Assembly: GCA_024760905.1 (NCBI GenBank) | Contig: CM045729.1 | Location: 55,533,080-55,597,079, forward strand | Direction: 5' to 3' | Origin: Plotosus lineatus | Lineage: Eukaryota; Chordata; Actinopteri; Siluriformes; Plotosidae | DNA: 64,000 nt | Shown: positions 11,335 through 22,339 of the stretch, one piece after another | Position numbering within the stretch: the first letter of the stretch is position 1 | Layout: each line of letters opens with the position of its first letter | Position numbers and translations under genes: made by a program | Notes under the pieces: model-generated | Told to the model about the DNA's origin: nothing | Databases searched by the model: none | Seen by the model: the letters and a program-made list of their open reading frames with translations, nothing else

Positions 11335-11389
11335 ATCACCTGAAGAGAGAGGATGGTTTCACCACCCCTCGAAACAGATCTGTAGTGAT
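11335..11389 (+). ncRNA. Hammerhead ribozyme (right arm)
   Basis: Every conserved element is in place. Stem I is ATCAC (11335-11339) with GTGAT (11385-11389). The core is CTGAAGA (11340-11346, CUGANGA). Stem II is GAGAGG (11347-11352) with CCCCTC (11365-11370) with one A·C mismatch, extended by GGT/ACC closed by TTC. The GAAA core is 11371-11374. Stem III is ACAG/CTGT (11374-11377, 11380-11383) with a two-base AT loop. The predicted cleavage site follows U-A, after 11384. A possible distal stem I pairs TTCTAT (11328-11333) with ATAGAA (11403-11408). The very short palindromic stem III is the form described for Penelope-like elements, thought to act as dimers. Confidence 0.85.
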
Positions 11390-11506
11390 AAATGGAGTTT
11401 CAATAGAAAGTCTTTGTCCTGTCCTTTTATTTTTGTTTTGTTTATTTGCTCTACCAAAAAGTATTGAGCACTCTCCTACGGAAGGAGCTACTCAGAAAAT
11501 CCTCTA

Positions 11507-11575
<69 letters not shown>

Positions 11576-11632
11576 ATATACATACATACACATATATACA
11601 CACATTATATATATATATATATATATATATAA
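11507..11632. repeat. (TA)n microsatellite
   Basis: Imperfect TA/CA tract separating the inverted repeat from the right half of family B copy 2. Confidence 0.95.
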
Positions 11633-11839
11633 CTGAACTGGGAAGAAGGAGGGGCACGATCAGTCTGTTGTTTGTAAACAATGGATTCAGGGTCATTATG
11701 TCATTGCGTCAGCGTACTACGTAGGTACGTCTAAACTCAAAATTTGACTTTGTTTTTGGGGGGAAAAAGTAAAATCGAAAAAAACGTAAAATGGATGAAC
11801 GTAAGTCGGTGAGCATCTGTACAACATTTGTTTCCATTC

Positions 11840-12718
11840 AGGGTGTAAACACTCCACTATTAAGGTATTTTTAAATTATTATTCCAGTACATGACCTAAG
11901 GTAATGTTTCAAATGTTTGTGTGTTATATTTTATTTACTGTGGTGTAGCATGTTTCTCATTTTGTTTTGTTTATCCAATTTATTACATTTCTTGTTCTTT
12001 TATGTCCTTTTTGTTATGGTCTGTGTTTTGGGGACTTTGATTTTGGCGCTGTGCCTCTCACTGTTTACTTCCTGAGGGGCGTGGCTGAGCTGCTAGGGAA
12101 CACACACCTGAATTCACTATTCTCATTTACTCCCAATAAACAAAAGCAGGCTCACCTCTGTGCCAGAGGATTAACTCACATCAACATCACCGCTTCTTTG
12201 GTTTGTAACGCTTCTTACTCGATCACGCTAAAATTCGGTTTTGTACTTCGGCTCCAGCTGGGAGGGCGTAGCTGAGCTGCTTGGACTTAATGCAGTTAAT
12301 ACCTGAATTCAGTCATCTCATGCCTAATGCAATACGTTCCTCTAGTGGGAATTTTTGAAAACTACAGTGCTGTATGTTTATAAAGAGAATGCATTGAAAG
12401 GTGTTTTTATGCATATGCTGTATAATGTTTATATTTTAGTATCAATAAATATCACAGTAAAAATTTAAAAGTTTTTCTTAATCATTACTATATTTACATT
12501 AATACTGTATTAATGAGTAAGACTGTCTATATAATGTGTTTAAGAAGCATATTTTAGCGCATGTAATAGATACATAGTACGTATTTTACTTCCAGTTGCT
12601 CATTCTTGCATGTGACGTGATACATGGGGTTTTACTTCCGGGTACAGAACTCGCGGATTATCTCGATTCGCGGGAGGGCCCGGAACCGAACCCCCGCGAA
12701 TGTCGAGGGCCTACTGTA
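11840..12718. mobile_element. Interspersed repeat family D, copy 1
   Basis: Parallel homology to 13940-14660: the motifs TTATTATTCCAGTACA, GTCTGTGTTTT..GGGGACTTT and GGGCGTGGCTGAGCTGC occur in the same order in both. The right end inverted reads CAGTAGGCCCTCGACATTCG at 12718, next to TA, a Tigger-type terminus that also begins the copies at 13617 and 17128. Within the copy a unit of about 180 bp containing GGCTGAGCTGC and an ATAAACA motif is present twice. No coding sequence recognised. Confidence 0.65.
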
Positions 12719-12719
12719 A

Positions 12720-13190
12720 ACAAAAGCACATGGCCAGGAACATCTTTAAATTTATGAAGTTAATCAGCAGGAGAATCGGGTGAAAAATACTCATCATCAC
12801 TTTCTGATAGGTCCATATCTGGTTCATTGGTCCATTCATTCAGAGCATCCCATAGTTTTGCTGTAGCAGTTTCTAATGGTTCATTGGTTGTTGGACATTT
12901 ACCAAGTGAACACAGCAAATATTTTCCTGTTTTTGTAAAGCACAGCAGAACAATCAAATATGTTGTTACTAATGAACATTATAGACATTCCCCAGTGGCA
13001 GGGGGTCTTGAAATACTCAGTTTTACAGGCAGTGAACGCCTCATTTTATGTTTACAGAGACTGATCGAATAAAATTGGTAAGTTTGATCTACAATTTTGC
13101 TCCCAGTACACATGGATGGTTATTAGATGTAAGATCAAAAACATGGGGCGCTTATTGGAGCAGGACGCTTATTACGTCAAATACGGTATC
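12720..13190. other. Unassigned segment with a transposon-like end
   Basis: The 3' boundary reads GCTTATTACGTCAAATACGGTA, resembling an inverted transposon terminus. A 65-codon minus-strand frame (12760-12957) with an acidic, serine-rich C-terminus could be the tail of a transposase, but no family motif is visible. Confidence 0.3.
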
Positions 13191-13615
13191 TTTTTTTTAA
13201 CCTGAGAAATGTAGGTAAAGAGCCTTGCTCAAGCTAGTATTTTCCTCAACAAGCTTGAACGAAAAAAGGTAAGAAATTCAATCTGTTTAATTTAAAATAA
13301 ACTCACACAGACATATACACTGGAGCTTGGTAAATAAAGCACACCACTTAACGTGTGTAACGTGCGCTCTCATAGTCCTAAATTTTAATCAGTGAAACAA
13401 AAAAAAAAAAAAAACAAAACAGACATTTCAAAGAACACTGGATAGAAATCCATGCAAAAATCTTGATGACACTTCTTGGGAAACCAAAAACCACAAGGTA
13501 TATGCGGAACGCAACAAAAACCCAAGGGAAAGCACAAAACAACGGTTGCGTGCTGCTAAATCAAAACTTCAGAGAGAGAGAGAGAGAGAAAGAGACCAAA
13601 AATGTTTCAACAAAT

Positions 13616-14700
13616 ACAGTAGGCCCTTGACTATTCACGGTTTTGCACTCGCACATGCACATATTCGCAGACTGCCGAGCAACTGTCACGAGATTCAAAT
13701 TCAGCCAATTTGCCCCTTTTTCCTCATTTGCACACAAGTTGTCAATGAGCCTTTTTTTAGTGTGTTTTAATTACCAGTTAAGCTCTATGATACCACTCAA
13801 ACCTTGGCTAAGCGCCAGAAAAGGGTAATGACGTTGGATGTCTCTTCTGAAGAAATAAAACTTTCTCTTGAAGAAACGACAGTTTCCTCTGAAGTGCCTG
13901 AAGAGAAATAATAATCTGAACTGTTCGAAAACACTCTAGTATTACAGTCTTTTTCAATTATTATTCCAGTACAGTGCCCAAGTTAATGTTTAGAATGTTT
14001 GTGTCTGTGATGTTATCGTCTGTGTTTTTGGTAAGGTAAGTCTGTTGGGTTTTTACACCCGAGCCTCGTGGCTCATCAGGCCGGTGCTTATCCCTGGTTT
14101 CCGTAGCGTGAAGCGACTAGGAGTTCAACTCCCCCTGGATGGGACGCTAATCCATCGCAGGTTACCTTCCCAGTACATTTTACTGGTACCCATTTATACT
14201 GCTGGGTGAACAGAGGCATACTTGTGGTTGAGACCTTGCCCAGGGGTCTTAGCACAGTGAGGGTCTCAGTGGGATTCGAACTCACAACCTCCCGATCATG
14301 AGCACAGCACCCTAACCACTACGCCACCAGCCCCACTACAACTGTGTTTTTGGGGGACTTTTATTTTGGCGGCTGTGTTCTCCAACTCTCCCCGTTCCGG
14401 CTGAGGGGGGTAGCTGAGCTGCTTGGTGGCTCACACCTGATTCACTCTTCTCATCTACTCTTAATAAACATAAGCACGTTCACCTCTGCACCAGAGGATT
14501 AACTCACATCACGTCACGTCACTTCTTTTGTACTGTAATTCTCTAACTCTAAAACTCTGTTTTCTACCCGCTCCGGCTGAGGGGCGTGGCTGAGCTGCTC
14601 AGCCTGAATTGCAGTCCTCATCTACTCCCTATAAACACAAACCGCACGCTCACCTCAGTTGAAGCGCTGCTTGAGTGCTTCCCCTTTGAATAATAAATCC
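13616..14700. mobile_element. Interspersed repeat family D, copy 2 (with SINE insertion)
   Basis: Left end at about 13617 (ACAGTAGGCCCTTGACTATT after A-rich sequence). From 13940 it is colinear with copy 1, including the doubled GGCTGAGCTGC unit (near 14395 and 14575). It is interrupted at 14032-14341 by a SINE flanked by a 12-bp duplication. The right terminus is not clear. Confidence 0.6.
14032..14341 (-). mobile_element. tRNA(Met)-like SINE
   Basis: Complete SINE in minus orientation flanked by the 12-bp duplication CTGTGTTTTTGG (14020-14031, 14342-14353). Reading the minus strand, the head has box A-like TGGCGTAGTGGTTAGG, an anticodon-loop-like CTCATGAT and box B GAGTTCGAATCCC, closest to a methionine tRNA in my judgement. 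The body runs through GGGTACCAGTAAAATG to a tail ending in GTAAAAACCC. Related copies are at 19293 and 43160. Confidence 0.85.
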
Positions 14701-14859
14701 ACTCTGCCATCTCACGCTTCCTCAGAAATGCGCCTCACAAATAGTAATGCAATACATCACAACAACAAAATCACAACAACTTTTGGCAAGCTAACAAAAC
14801 GAGTGTGGGAAATTAAGAAACTAAAACAAAAGAACAAAAATCAAAATCTATGAGGCAAG

Positions 14860-15490
14860 GTGCTCTTTGCTTCCTGCTTTATGGGACTGACATATGCACC
14901 CTCTACAGCAAACAGGAAAAGCAAGTCAACGCTTTCCATCTCAGATGCCTTCATAAGATACTAGGCATAAATGGAATGATACGTTCAACATTGAAGTGCT
15001 ACGTATGGCAGATCTCCAGAGTATGACAGCAATTCTCTTCATGAGAAGGCTGAGATGGTTAGATCATGTGAAGAGAATGGAAAACAGTTGAATTCCAAAA
15101 CAACTTATCTATGGTGAACTGGCATAGGGCAAAAGACAGGGAGGAAGACCAAAGCTGAGGTATAAAGATGGATGCAAGTCCAGTCTGTCCAAATGTAAGA
15201 TAAACATGAACAAATGGGAAGAAACAGCAGAAGACAGAGCATTGTTGGAGGACAGCTGTGATTGAAGGGGTCACTGAACTTGATAGTACCCAGACCAAAC
15301 ACCTGGTGGAGAAACGTATGCGACGAAAGGAAAAAAGCAACAGAGCATTGTGGCATCTGCCTGGTATGCAGATTCTGCAAAAAGACATTGCGCTTCAAAT
15401 ATTGGCAGAATCAGCCATGAAAGAAGCTGTCAGAGACACACATCCTCGGTGTGAAACACCAAAAGACATCTTAAAGCTGAACAAACCGTT
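14860..15490 (+). pseudogene. LINE reverse transcriptase C-terminal relic
   Basis: Plus-strand translation gives LLYGTDICTLYSKQEKQVNA, FHLRCLHKILGINGM and a following 'LRW..H..R' block. This is the post-RT region 'LYGSE.WT.Y..QE..LN.FHLRCLR.ILGI.W' of the zinc-finger-tailed LINE type also found on the minus strand at 50560-56340. Frameshifts and stops throughout; 5' truncated. The 79-codon open end (to 15497) has no recognisable zinc finger. Confidence 0.6.
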
Positions 15491-15922
15491 TGCATAGATG
15501 ACAAAAGCCAAAGAAGAGAGAACCACAGATCTCTGCTACATACAATTATTTACAAAGGGGTTATTTGCATCTATAGTTATGTCACAGTTTGTGTCAGTGC
15601 TCTTAGAAGTAAGCCAAAACACAGAAACACACACACCATGTGTCGATTTCCGTGTGTGCGCACGAGTGTGCACTCAATCCAAGTTATTCAGTTGATTAAG
15701 CCATTGATTAGCTAAATTGTATGCTTAAACAATGAGAAGTTTGTCTTCATCCTCAAGACAGACAAAAAACTTGCTACACACTCTCTCTTGCAGCTTATGA
15801 TGAGAGGAGAAAGGAATCAGGAACAGATAGCAGCTCAAAGCAATAAGCCAGATCCCACAGATATAATGTTCAGCAGCTAAAATAAAAAGTGGAGATTCTC
15901 AATCTAAGGAGGAAATGAATGC

Positions 15923-15925
<3 letters not shown>

Positions 15926-16000
<75 letters not shown>
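15926..16000. repeat. (GT)n(TA)n microsatellite
   Basis: GT tract followed by a long TA tract, directly left of family B copy 3. The region 15500-15925 holds nothing I recognise. Confidence 0.95.
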
Positions 16001-16003
<3 letters not shown>

Positions 16004-16008
16004 TACAC

Positions 16009-17100
16009 ACACACTCCCTGACTTGCGTTCATCCGTTTTTTTTTCCAAAAAAATAGTCAAATTTCGAGTTTAGACGTACCTACATAGTCTGTCTTCCTTT
16101 CGGCTTTTTCCCTTTTACTCAGGAGTCGCCACAGCGAATCATCTGATTCGCACGTTTGATTTGGCAGAGGTTTTTACGTCGGATGCCCTTCCTGTCACAA
16201 CCCTTTTTTTAGCAAGGGACAGAAACACGCTGACGACTTTGCAGCCTACTCTTTACGAAAGTCAGCAATGGTTCTTTTACATGCCTCTCACCATAGACAG
16301 TGACAGACATGGCCCGCCTTTGATAACCCAGTTAGCCGCACTGGGGGGGACAGTGACAACCCTGTGAAGAGTGGGATTCGAACCCCCAACCTTTTGGATC
16401 AGCGATCCAGCGCCCTATACCACTAGACCACCACTTCCCCCAGACGTACCTACATAGTATGCTGACGTAATGACGCAATGACGTTGCATTTATTGTTCTG
16501 CTCAGATCGGCACAATCTAATGCACACTCAGTTAAGCAAAGAGAGTGGTAACATGAATGAAAACCCAAATGCACAAATTACAGAACAATTACAGATATTT
16601 ATTATCTTTTAGCAGAATCCTAAGAGTGTATACTTATTTTTTTAATCAATATTCATTAGGATTTATACTTGTTCTTTGTATGTATCTCTTGAATTAAGTT
16701 TACTTACTTACACAAAAGACAGAGCTCTCCGCTTTGCTGGGAGACTGCATCAGTGCTGGCTGTGTTCTAAACGAGTTCAAGTTCTGTATAACCCACAGCA
16801 TGTACACTACTTTCGGTATTGAGCGCTTCACATATTGTAAGCGTTGATTGACTGTTTTAAGATTCATGTAAAGTGACTCGGTATAAATAAGTGACTTATT
16901 TGAAATTAATGTTGATATTATTTGAAATATTTGATATTATTTTACAATGTTATGTTTATAATAACTGATTTAGGGGTGTTTTATGAGATTCGGTAATGGT
17001 ATTTATGGATGTATAGTACAGTACGAGCGTCATACGTCACTGTAACAACTTACGTTCGGCCGTCCGGAACCAATTAAAAACGTAAGTCCGGGAGCATCTG
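16009..17100. mobile_element. Tigger-like family B copy 3 (inverted relative to copies 1 and 2)
   Basis: Left end about 16009 (ACACTCCCTGACTTGCGTTC). The right end at 17100 inverted reads CAGATGCTCCCGGACTTACG, with TA following. Interior sequences (CTCAGTTAAGCAAAGAGAGT, TATTGTAAGCGTTGATTG) are the reverse complement of copy 1 and copy 2. It carries a SINE at 16088-16441. Confidence 0.75.
16088..16441 (-). mobile_element. tRNA(Ser)-like SINE with RTE-type tail, copy 1
   Basis: Flanked by the 16-bp duplication AGACGTACCTACATAG (16072-16087, 16442-16457), a clean SINE insertion into family B copy 3. On the minus strand the head has a TGGT-type box A, the anticodon-like segment GGATCGCTGATCC and box B GGTTCGAATCCC. 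The body holds GTCACTGTC, AACTGGGTTATCAAAGGC and GAACCATTGCTGACTTTCG. The tail reads GGAAGGGCATCCGACGTAAA then TCGCTGTGGCGACTCCTGAG, matching both ends of the RTE LINE in this window. Confidence 0.92.
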
Positions 17101-17127
17101 TACATACATACATACATACATGCATTG

Positions 17128-17220
17128 TAGGCCCTTGACGATTTGCGGTATTGCATATTCATGGTGCCGAGTAACTGTCACGAGATTCAAATTCAGCAAA
17201 TGGCTGTTCTCCCTCCTGCT
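17128..17220. mobile_element. Family D left end, copy 3
   Basis: GTAGGCCCTTGACGATTTGC and ACTGTCACGAGATTCAAATT match 13617-13710. The match fades after about 17205. Confidence 0.5.
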
Positions 17221-19290
17221 GATTGTTTGAGATGATATATCTTTTCAATATTAAATTGGACTAGAAACTGACTAGACAACAATGTAATTCAATACATCAA
17301 ATACTATTATAATCCTAAGCACCATAATATTGAATAATTGACATATACAATTTCTTCTTCTGTTACTGAAGAATCTGTGCTACCGTCACGCATGATGCTG
17401 ATGTACTCTGCATTGCATACTGATTCGCCAATTTTCAAGCGCCAATTTGTGAGGTGCTCCACCGAAAGTAGGCGCTTGTCGCACAGACCACTTTTGAGAT
17501 AAAGGCCAGAGAAGTAAAAATGGTCCATTTTTATCAAAATTCGGAATTTTGCATAAACTATTAAAACAAGTATTCAAATCGACTAAAACTCACTAAAAAT
17601 GTCTTTTTTCTGCCATTTTTCTGATAAGTACCCTCATAAAACTAGATAAAAACAGTAGCAAACATACTGGTTTTCATTGCAATTATTCACCGAGTTCGGT
17701 ACAAGACACACTATAATCTTTCCACCAGAAGAACGGCCATGATGTCGTCTCTCCATTTTGGATACTGTTTTGATATTAAAATGCCGTTATAGTGAATAAA
17801 ATAAGGGTTATAAAGACAATATGCACGTAAACAATGCAGGCTAGTTGTTAAGGAAGATCTGAAACAAGCACACTGATTGGTCAGCTCGGGCTTGCACATG
17901 TGCAGTGCCCGTCACACGTAAACTTCCGGTTTACTTTCTGACTCTAGTTTACTGCATGCGGAACTTATCTCTGACTTGCTCTTCAATAACAGTCAGTAAG
18001 TTTATTTATAAGATTGTGAATACACATAATTTCTGGAAAAAGAGTGAAATGTCATTTGTGATGTCTAGCAGCATTAGTATAGATGTTAAATTCGACGTGA
18101 GAATTTGACTTTGAAGATGCCGGAATGCTTGGCGTTCTTGAAGATTTCACTCTCTTTCTCTCTCTCACACACACACACACACAATGTACAAACGGTTAAA
18201 TGAGCAGCATCCAGATGAACTAGTGCAATTTGAATGGAAGAAAATATAAAATGTGAAAAAAGTAGTGCCTGAAGTGAGTGGGGCAAATGAGTGCAAATGG
18301 TGTGATAGATGCACAAATGAGCAGTCACCCACTGCTTACAGTCTTTGTCTGTCCGTCTGTCTGTCTGTGTGAGAGATACCTCAGGTCTGCTGGAACTGCT
18401 GGAATATTAAGACATGATTCCATTGCAATTCAGTCAAAGAAAATCCCATATTCTCAGTATTACTTACTTTAGAAACTTAATATGAGTATTGGTATTTTTC
18501 TCTGCATGCAAAATTCGATTATGGAATTTTTTTGATCATTTGATTTGTGTGTAATCTTGTCTGGACTGATGACTGGTGTTTATGAAGAAGATGTGATCTT
18601 ATCTGCTGAGCAGGATATAGATGAAGATGATAATGCTGAGGGCAGAGTTGATGAAGCTTACTTGTATAAAGAGATCAGAGAGTTTTGTTATATGGTTTTC
18701 CTAATTTCAATGTAATTGTTTGAACCTGACCGTGTTTTTTTTCAATCAGTATCATTTGAACCTTTATATAATGGTCAAAAAGATACATACTGATCTTATT
18801 GGAATACACAGAAATGGGGAAAAATAGTCTTTTTTTTGTTCATTTTTGGGGGCTTACCATGGTGACTGAAGGGTTTAAAAAGTGCCTGTCAGATTAAAAT
18901 GAGGATGATTTCTCTTATCTCTTCCTAAAACTCTTGCTAGACATGTTTTCTAAAAGTTTATATGGCTGAGGTGCATAAAGTGTTTGGTTGCTAAGGACTA
19001 ATGATCTTGGAAGAAGTGCAATCTTTGTGCTCATTTTTCTCTAAAACGTGTTTTGAAATTTTTCATTGAACGCTGACACAACAAATGGCATAGCTTGGTC
19101 AGTTTTCAAGGTATTGACAAAGTTTTTGCTATATTTTGCAGCTTTGAGCCTCCTCCATCTGATTGTGTAAAAAGCTTTGTTACGATACAACCGTCTGACT
19201 CATGTTTTGTATGCAGTGTTCTGCTTTTTACAAGAGCCGCCATGTGACGAAGAAATCTGCGTTTGTAGATGGTAAAGTAAAGGTAGATAA
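17221..19290. other. Unassigned region
   Basis: No recognisable gene. A short acidic plus-strand stretch near 18560-18680 (DIDEDDNAEGRVDEAY) might be transposase-derived but has no catalytic motif. A CA tract lies at 18165-18182 and a CTGT tract near 18350. Confidence 0.4.
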
Positions 19291-19292
19291 CA

Positions 19293-19370
19293 AAGTCTGT
19301 TGGGTTTTTACACCCGAGCCTAGTGGCTCATCAGGCTGGTGTTTATCCCTGGTTTCTAGATTGCTGTGGC
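19293..19370 (-). mobile_element. tRNA(Met)-like SINE, 3' tail fragment
   Basis: GTTTTTACACCCGAGCCTAG and GGCTCATCAGGC match the tail of the complete copy at 14032. Only about 75 bp remain. Confidence 0.7.
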
Positions 19371-20279
19371 AATTTCAAGTATGAAAGTGTCGTCACACAT
19401 GAGGTCAGTGAAAATCACTATCATGCCGTGGTTACTGAGACTGCACGTACTGTATGTGTTTTTGTGGACTTCTTCAACTGTCAAAACAGCTTTGTAATGT
19501 GGAATTTTCTGAAAGGTATTAAGCATGTCAACAAAAACTGAATTAATTACTGAAACAGGCTGAACTGAATTAACTCACCAAATGAGAAATTAAGTCACCT
19601 CGAGCAACTGAACTACTGCGAATTTTGAGCCATGATATATGCCAGTTAGTGTCATTCAAAACATCAGTGAATGCATGTTTGCTCTACCAGTCATTTAAAA
19701 GTAGATCTGTTTTATGCAATAATAATGTATTATAGATATTTATAACCTAACAAACCAGTTTGTGCAGACTGCCCCCAATCACTTGTCCGGTTTTCCCAGC
19801 CTTAGAGTTCAGAATTTGAATCTGGTGTATGTGGTTCATACTATATTGATTTGACTGCACGTTTTCCTCTAAGGGAGTTTAAATTGTGATTTGATTCTCT
19901 GTTCCCCCCCTGAACCAGAGCCCGAGAGTGAAAATTGTCCAGTTTTACAGCACCTTATTCCATTTCGGTAGCAGCTTCCATTATCTTAAATCCATGTTCT
20001 AAACTCACCGTGTAGGCCATCATTCAGGCCTCTCATCCAATCATGTCATCAGTCGTGACTTCCAGGTTTCTAAATGTTTTCTGTTCATGTGATAAGAATT
20101 ACAAGTTTACAAACCACTGTTATATAAAATATAAAAATGCCATTTCACTTGTCTGATGGTAAACTGTTTTAATGTGTAGAATACAGGGACCTTTCCACGG
20201 TTAATTGGGACCAAGATCCTACCACAACCACCGAATCCTGCGAAGTAGGATCAACCTCCCCTGACTGACATATATCACT

Positions 20280-20592
20280 TCTTCACTTATCGCTTAACAT
20301 TCGAGGATGTCGTTGGGGCGCCTTCATGGCGAGACTTGGGTTGATTTGGCATGGCGGAGCCCATCCCTCTCCAGGTCGTAGAAACACGTTGATGGCTTTG
20401 CAGCCTACTCTTTACGGAAGTCAGCAATGGTTCTTTTACATGCCTCTCACCATAGACAGTGAGAGACATGGCCTGCCTTTGATAACCCAGTTAGCTGCAC
20501 TGGGGGGACAGTGACAACCTTGTGGGGACTCGAACCTCCAACCTTAGGATCAGCGATCCTGCACCCTAACCACTAGACCACCACTGCCCACA
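20280..20592 (-). mobile_element. tRNA(Ser)-like SINE with an unmatched tail
   Basis: Head and body (20377-20592) are typical of the family. The tail (20280-20376, containing GAGGATGTCGTTGGGGCGCC) matches neither the RTE-type nor the ATGA-type tails of the other copies. The region 19371-20279 upstream is unassigned. Confidence 0.75.
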
Positions 20593-20898
20593 TACATGTA
20601 TATGTACATATAATAGCAATAAATACATATTCAACGCTATAAATGCTTAGAATAACAAACATTCAAAAATAATGCAAAGATGTAAATAAAATATAAATAC
20701 TCACACATACAGACATGTGCGCGCACAGATGCACACCTCACATAAAAATGTAAGTAGTTTTGATGTGGGGATACGAGTTGTTTTTTTCTTTCTACTAAAT
20801 GATATATGAATAAGTTGCCCCTCATTTCAGAATATATGAAGAGCCTTGTTATACAGTGTGATGAGAATAAATAATGTAAGGTGAAATATCTTCAAATT

Positions 20899-20927
20899 GG
20901 AAAAAAAAAAAAAAAAAAAAAAAAAAA
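20899..20927. repeat. Poly-A run
   Basis: Uninterrupted A tract; no clear retrotransposed sequence on its left. The region 20930-21680 is CpG-richer but unassigned. Confidence 0.9.
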
Positions 20928-21687
20928 CAGTTTCTTTCAACTCCAGCATTCAAGGCATACCATGACCTGGATGACTAACAAAAGCATATGGTGTGAAAAG
21001 TCTCAGTAGAATAATAAATCATATAGGATAAACAAAATAAAGCGATCAGTGTAGTGCCCTGGAAATTACACCGAAACACACATTTTAATCACGTTGTTTT
21101 GTGAATGTGACACGTTCATGATGCAACAACTAAGCGCTTTCACAGCTGGTACTGTTTACTCACATGGTATACTTTCCGTATTTTGACCCGAAGATATACA
21201 GCAAATGTTATTAAAAACAGGGGCGGTTTGAAAGTTATCTTTTACAAAGACTGTGTACAATAAACACAAACGAACAACTACTGTAGGAAGACTAGCCCAT
21301 GTGAAGCTAGCTATCTAGCTAATAAAGTCACATACAGTACATCAGAACAGCTGACTGCCTGGCTAGCATGCTACATGCTACTCAGGCACTGAAAGCGAAT
21401 ACAGTACACCACTAACAGGTTATTAAACAAGATCACTGGAGACCACTCACAATGCGTTTGTCAATATATCTATCACTTCGCTGGTGGGATGTGGGTGTAT
21501 CGTCTGCGTATGTCAGAAGGTCACTGTCCGTCGCTGTACGACTACTCGTACCCGCCATGTTTCAAGGAAAATCTACGGGTCGTCGGTTATGACACACGCG
21601 AACTGGAAAAGTGTAGTGTACTGGTGTGTATGTCTGCGTCACAACAGTATAGCATGATCCTGAGTTCGGATCTCAGGGTCAAAAAGA

Positions 21688-21808
21688 GAAGGTGTTTTTG
21701 TGGGTTGTGTCAGGAAGGGCATCCGACTTAAAAACCTATGCCAAATCAAACGTGCAAATTATTCGCTGTGGCGAGCCCCGACAAAGTGGAAAAGCCGAAA
21801 GGAAATCT
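21688..21808 (+). mobile_element. RTE-type SINE tail fragment
   Basis: GGGTTGTGTCAGGAAGGGCA, GCCAAATCAAACGTGCAAAT and ATTCGCTGTGGCGAGCCC, then AAAGCCGAAAGG: the tail of the tRNA(Ser)-like SINE without head or body. Confidence 0.75.
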
Positions 21809-21934
21809 CTCTGTGCAGTTTGCATGTTCTCAATGTGTTCACATGGGTTCCCTCTGGGTCCTCTGGTTTTACTACCACTGACATGAACATTCAGCTAATT
21901 CTTCTTCTTCTTCTTTTCTTTTCGGCTTTTCCCT

Positions 21935-22339
21935 TCAGGGGTCGCCACAGCGAACCATCCGCCTCCATCTCACTCTATGCTCTGTATCTTTTGCTCTTAC
22001 TCCAACTACCTTTATGTCCTCCTTCACCACATCCATAAATCTTCTCTTTGGTCTTCCTCTCGGCCTTCTGCCTGGTGGTTCCAACCTCATCATCCTACTA
22101 CCAATATAATCACTATCCCTCCTGTGTACATGTCCAGACCATCTCAATCTAGCCTCTCTGACTTTGTCTCCAAAACCTCTAACATGTGCTGTCCCTCTGA
22201 TGTACTCATTCCTGATCCTATCCATCCTGGTTACTCCCAAAGAGAACCTCAAGATTTTCATCTCTGCTACCTCCAGCTCAGCCTCCTGTCTTTTCCCCAG
22301 GGCCACTGTTTCTAAACCATAAAACATCGCTGGCCTCAT
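21935..22339 (-). pseudogene. RTE ORF C-terminal region
   Basis: Codes MLRF/ILRFSLGVTRMDRIRNEYI, LRWSGHVHRRDSDYIG, RRPRGRPKRRFMDVVKEDIK and ends in RCGDP before the tail. This conserved post-RT block is present in every RTE copy here. Its last codons coincide with the 3' tail shared with the SINE. An upstream frameshift disconnects it from the RT. Confidence 0.88.

Larger units (their letters stand above)
11181..11510. mobile_element. Inverted pair of hammerhead-bearing repeat arms (Penelope-like/retrozyme-like remnant)
   Basis: Arms 11181-11299 and 11323-11441 are near-perfect inverted copies (about 119 bp each) around a 23-bp AT-rich spacer. Only a few mismatches are visible, for example CTCCTCAGG against CTCTTCAGG and CTACATTT against CTCCATTT. 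Each arm encodes a complete type-I-like hammerhead fold (separate entries). The right arm continues to about 11510 with unique sequence ending in CTCAGAAAATCC. TA microsatellites flank both sides. Penelope-like elements are known to carry such short hammerheads in their terminal repeats and to occur as inverted partial copies. No RT or GIY-YIG ORF is present, so the assignment is inference. Confidence 0.65.
9482..11819. mobile_element. Tigger-like family B copy 2, hosting nested insertions
   Basis: The left end at 9482 reads CAGCCGCTCCCCGAATTACG after TA (9480-9481). The right end at 11819 is the inverted CAGATGCTCACCGACTTACG followed by TA. Left-half sequence (9482-10140) and right-half sequence (about 11630-11819) match copy 1 and copy 3. 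Between them lie TA microsatellites, a second Tigger-type element (10338-11119) and a ribozyme-bearing inverted repeat (11181-11441). Confidence 0.75.

Noticed and set aside
18540..19260. piggyBac-like transposase
   Set aside because: An acidic stretch and a Cys-containing stretch hint at a transposase, but no catalytic motifs, TTAA borders or terminal repeats were found.
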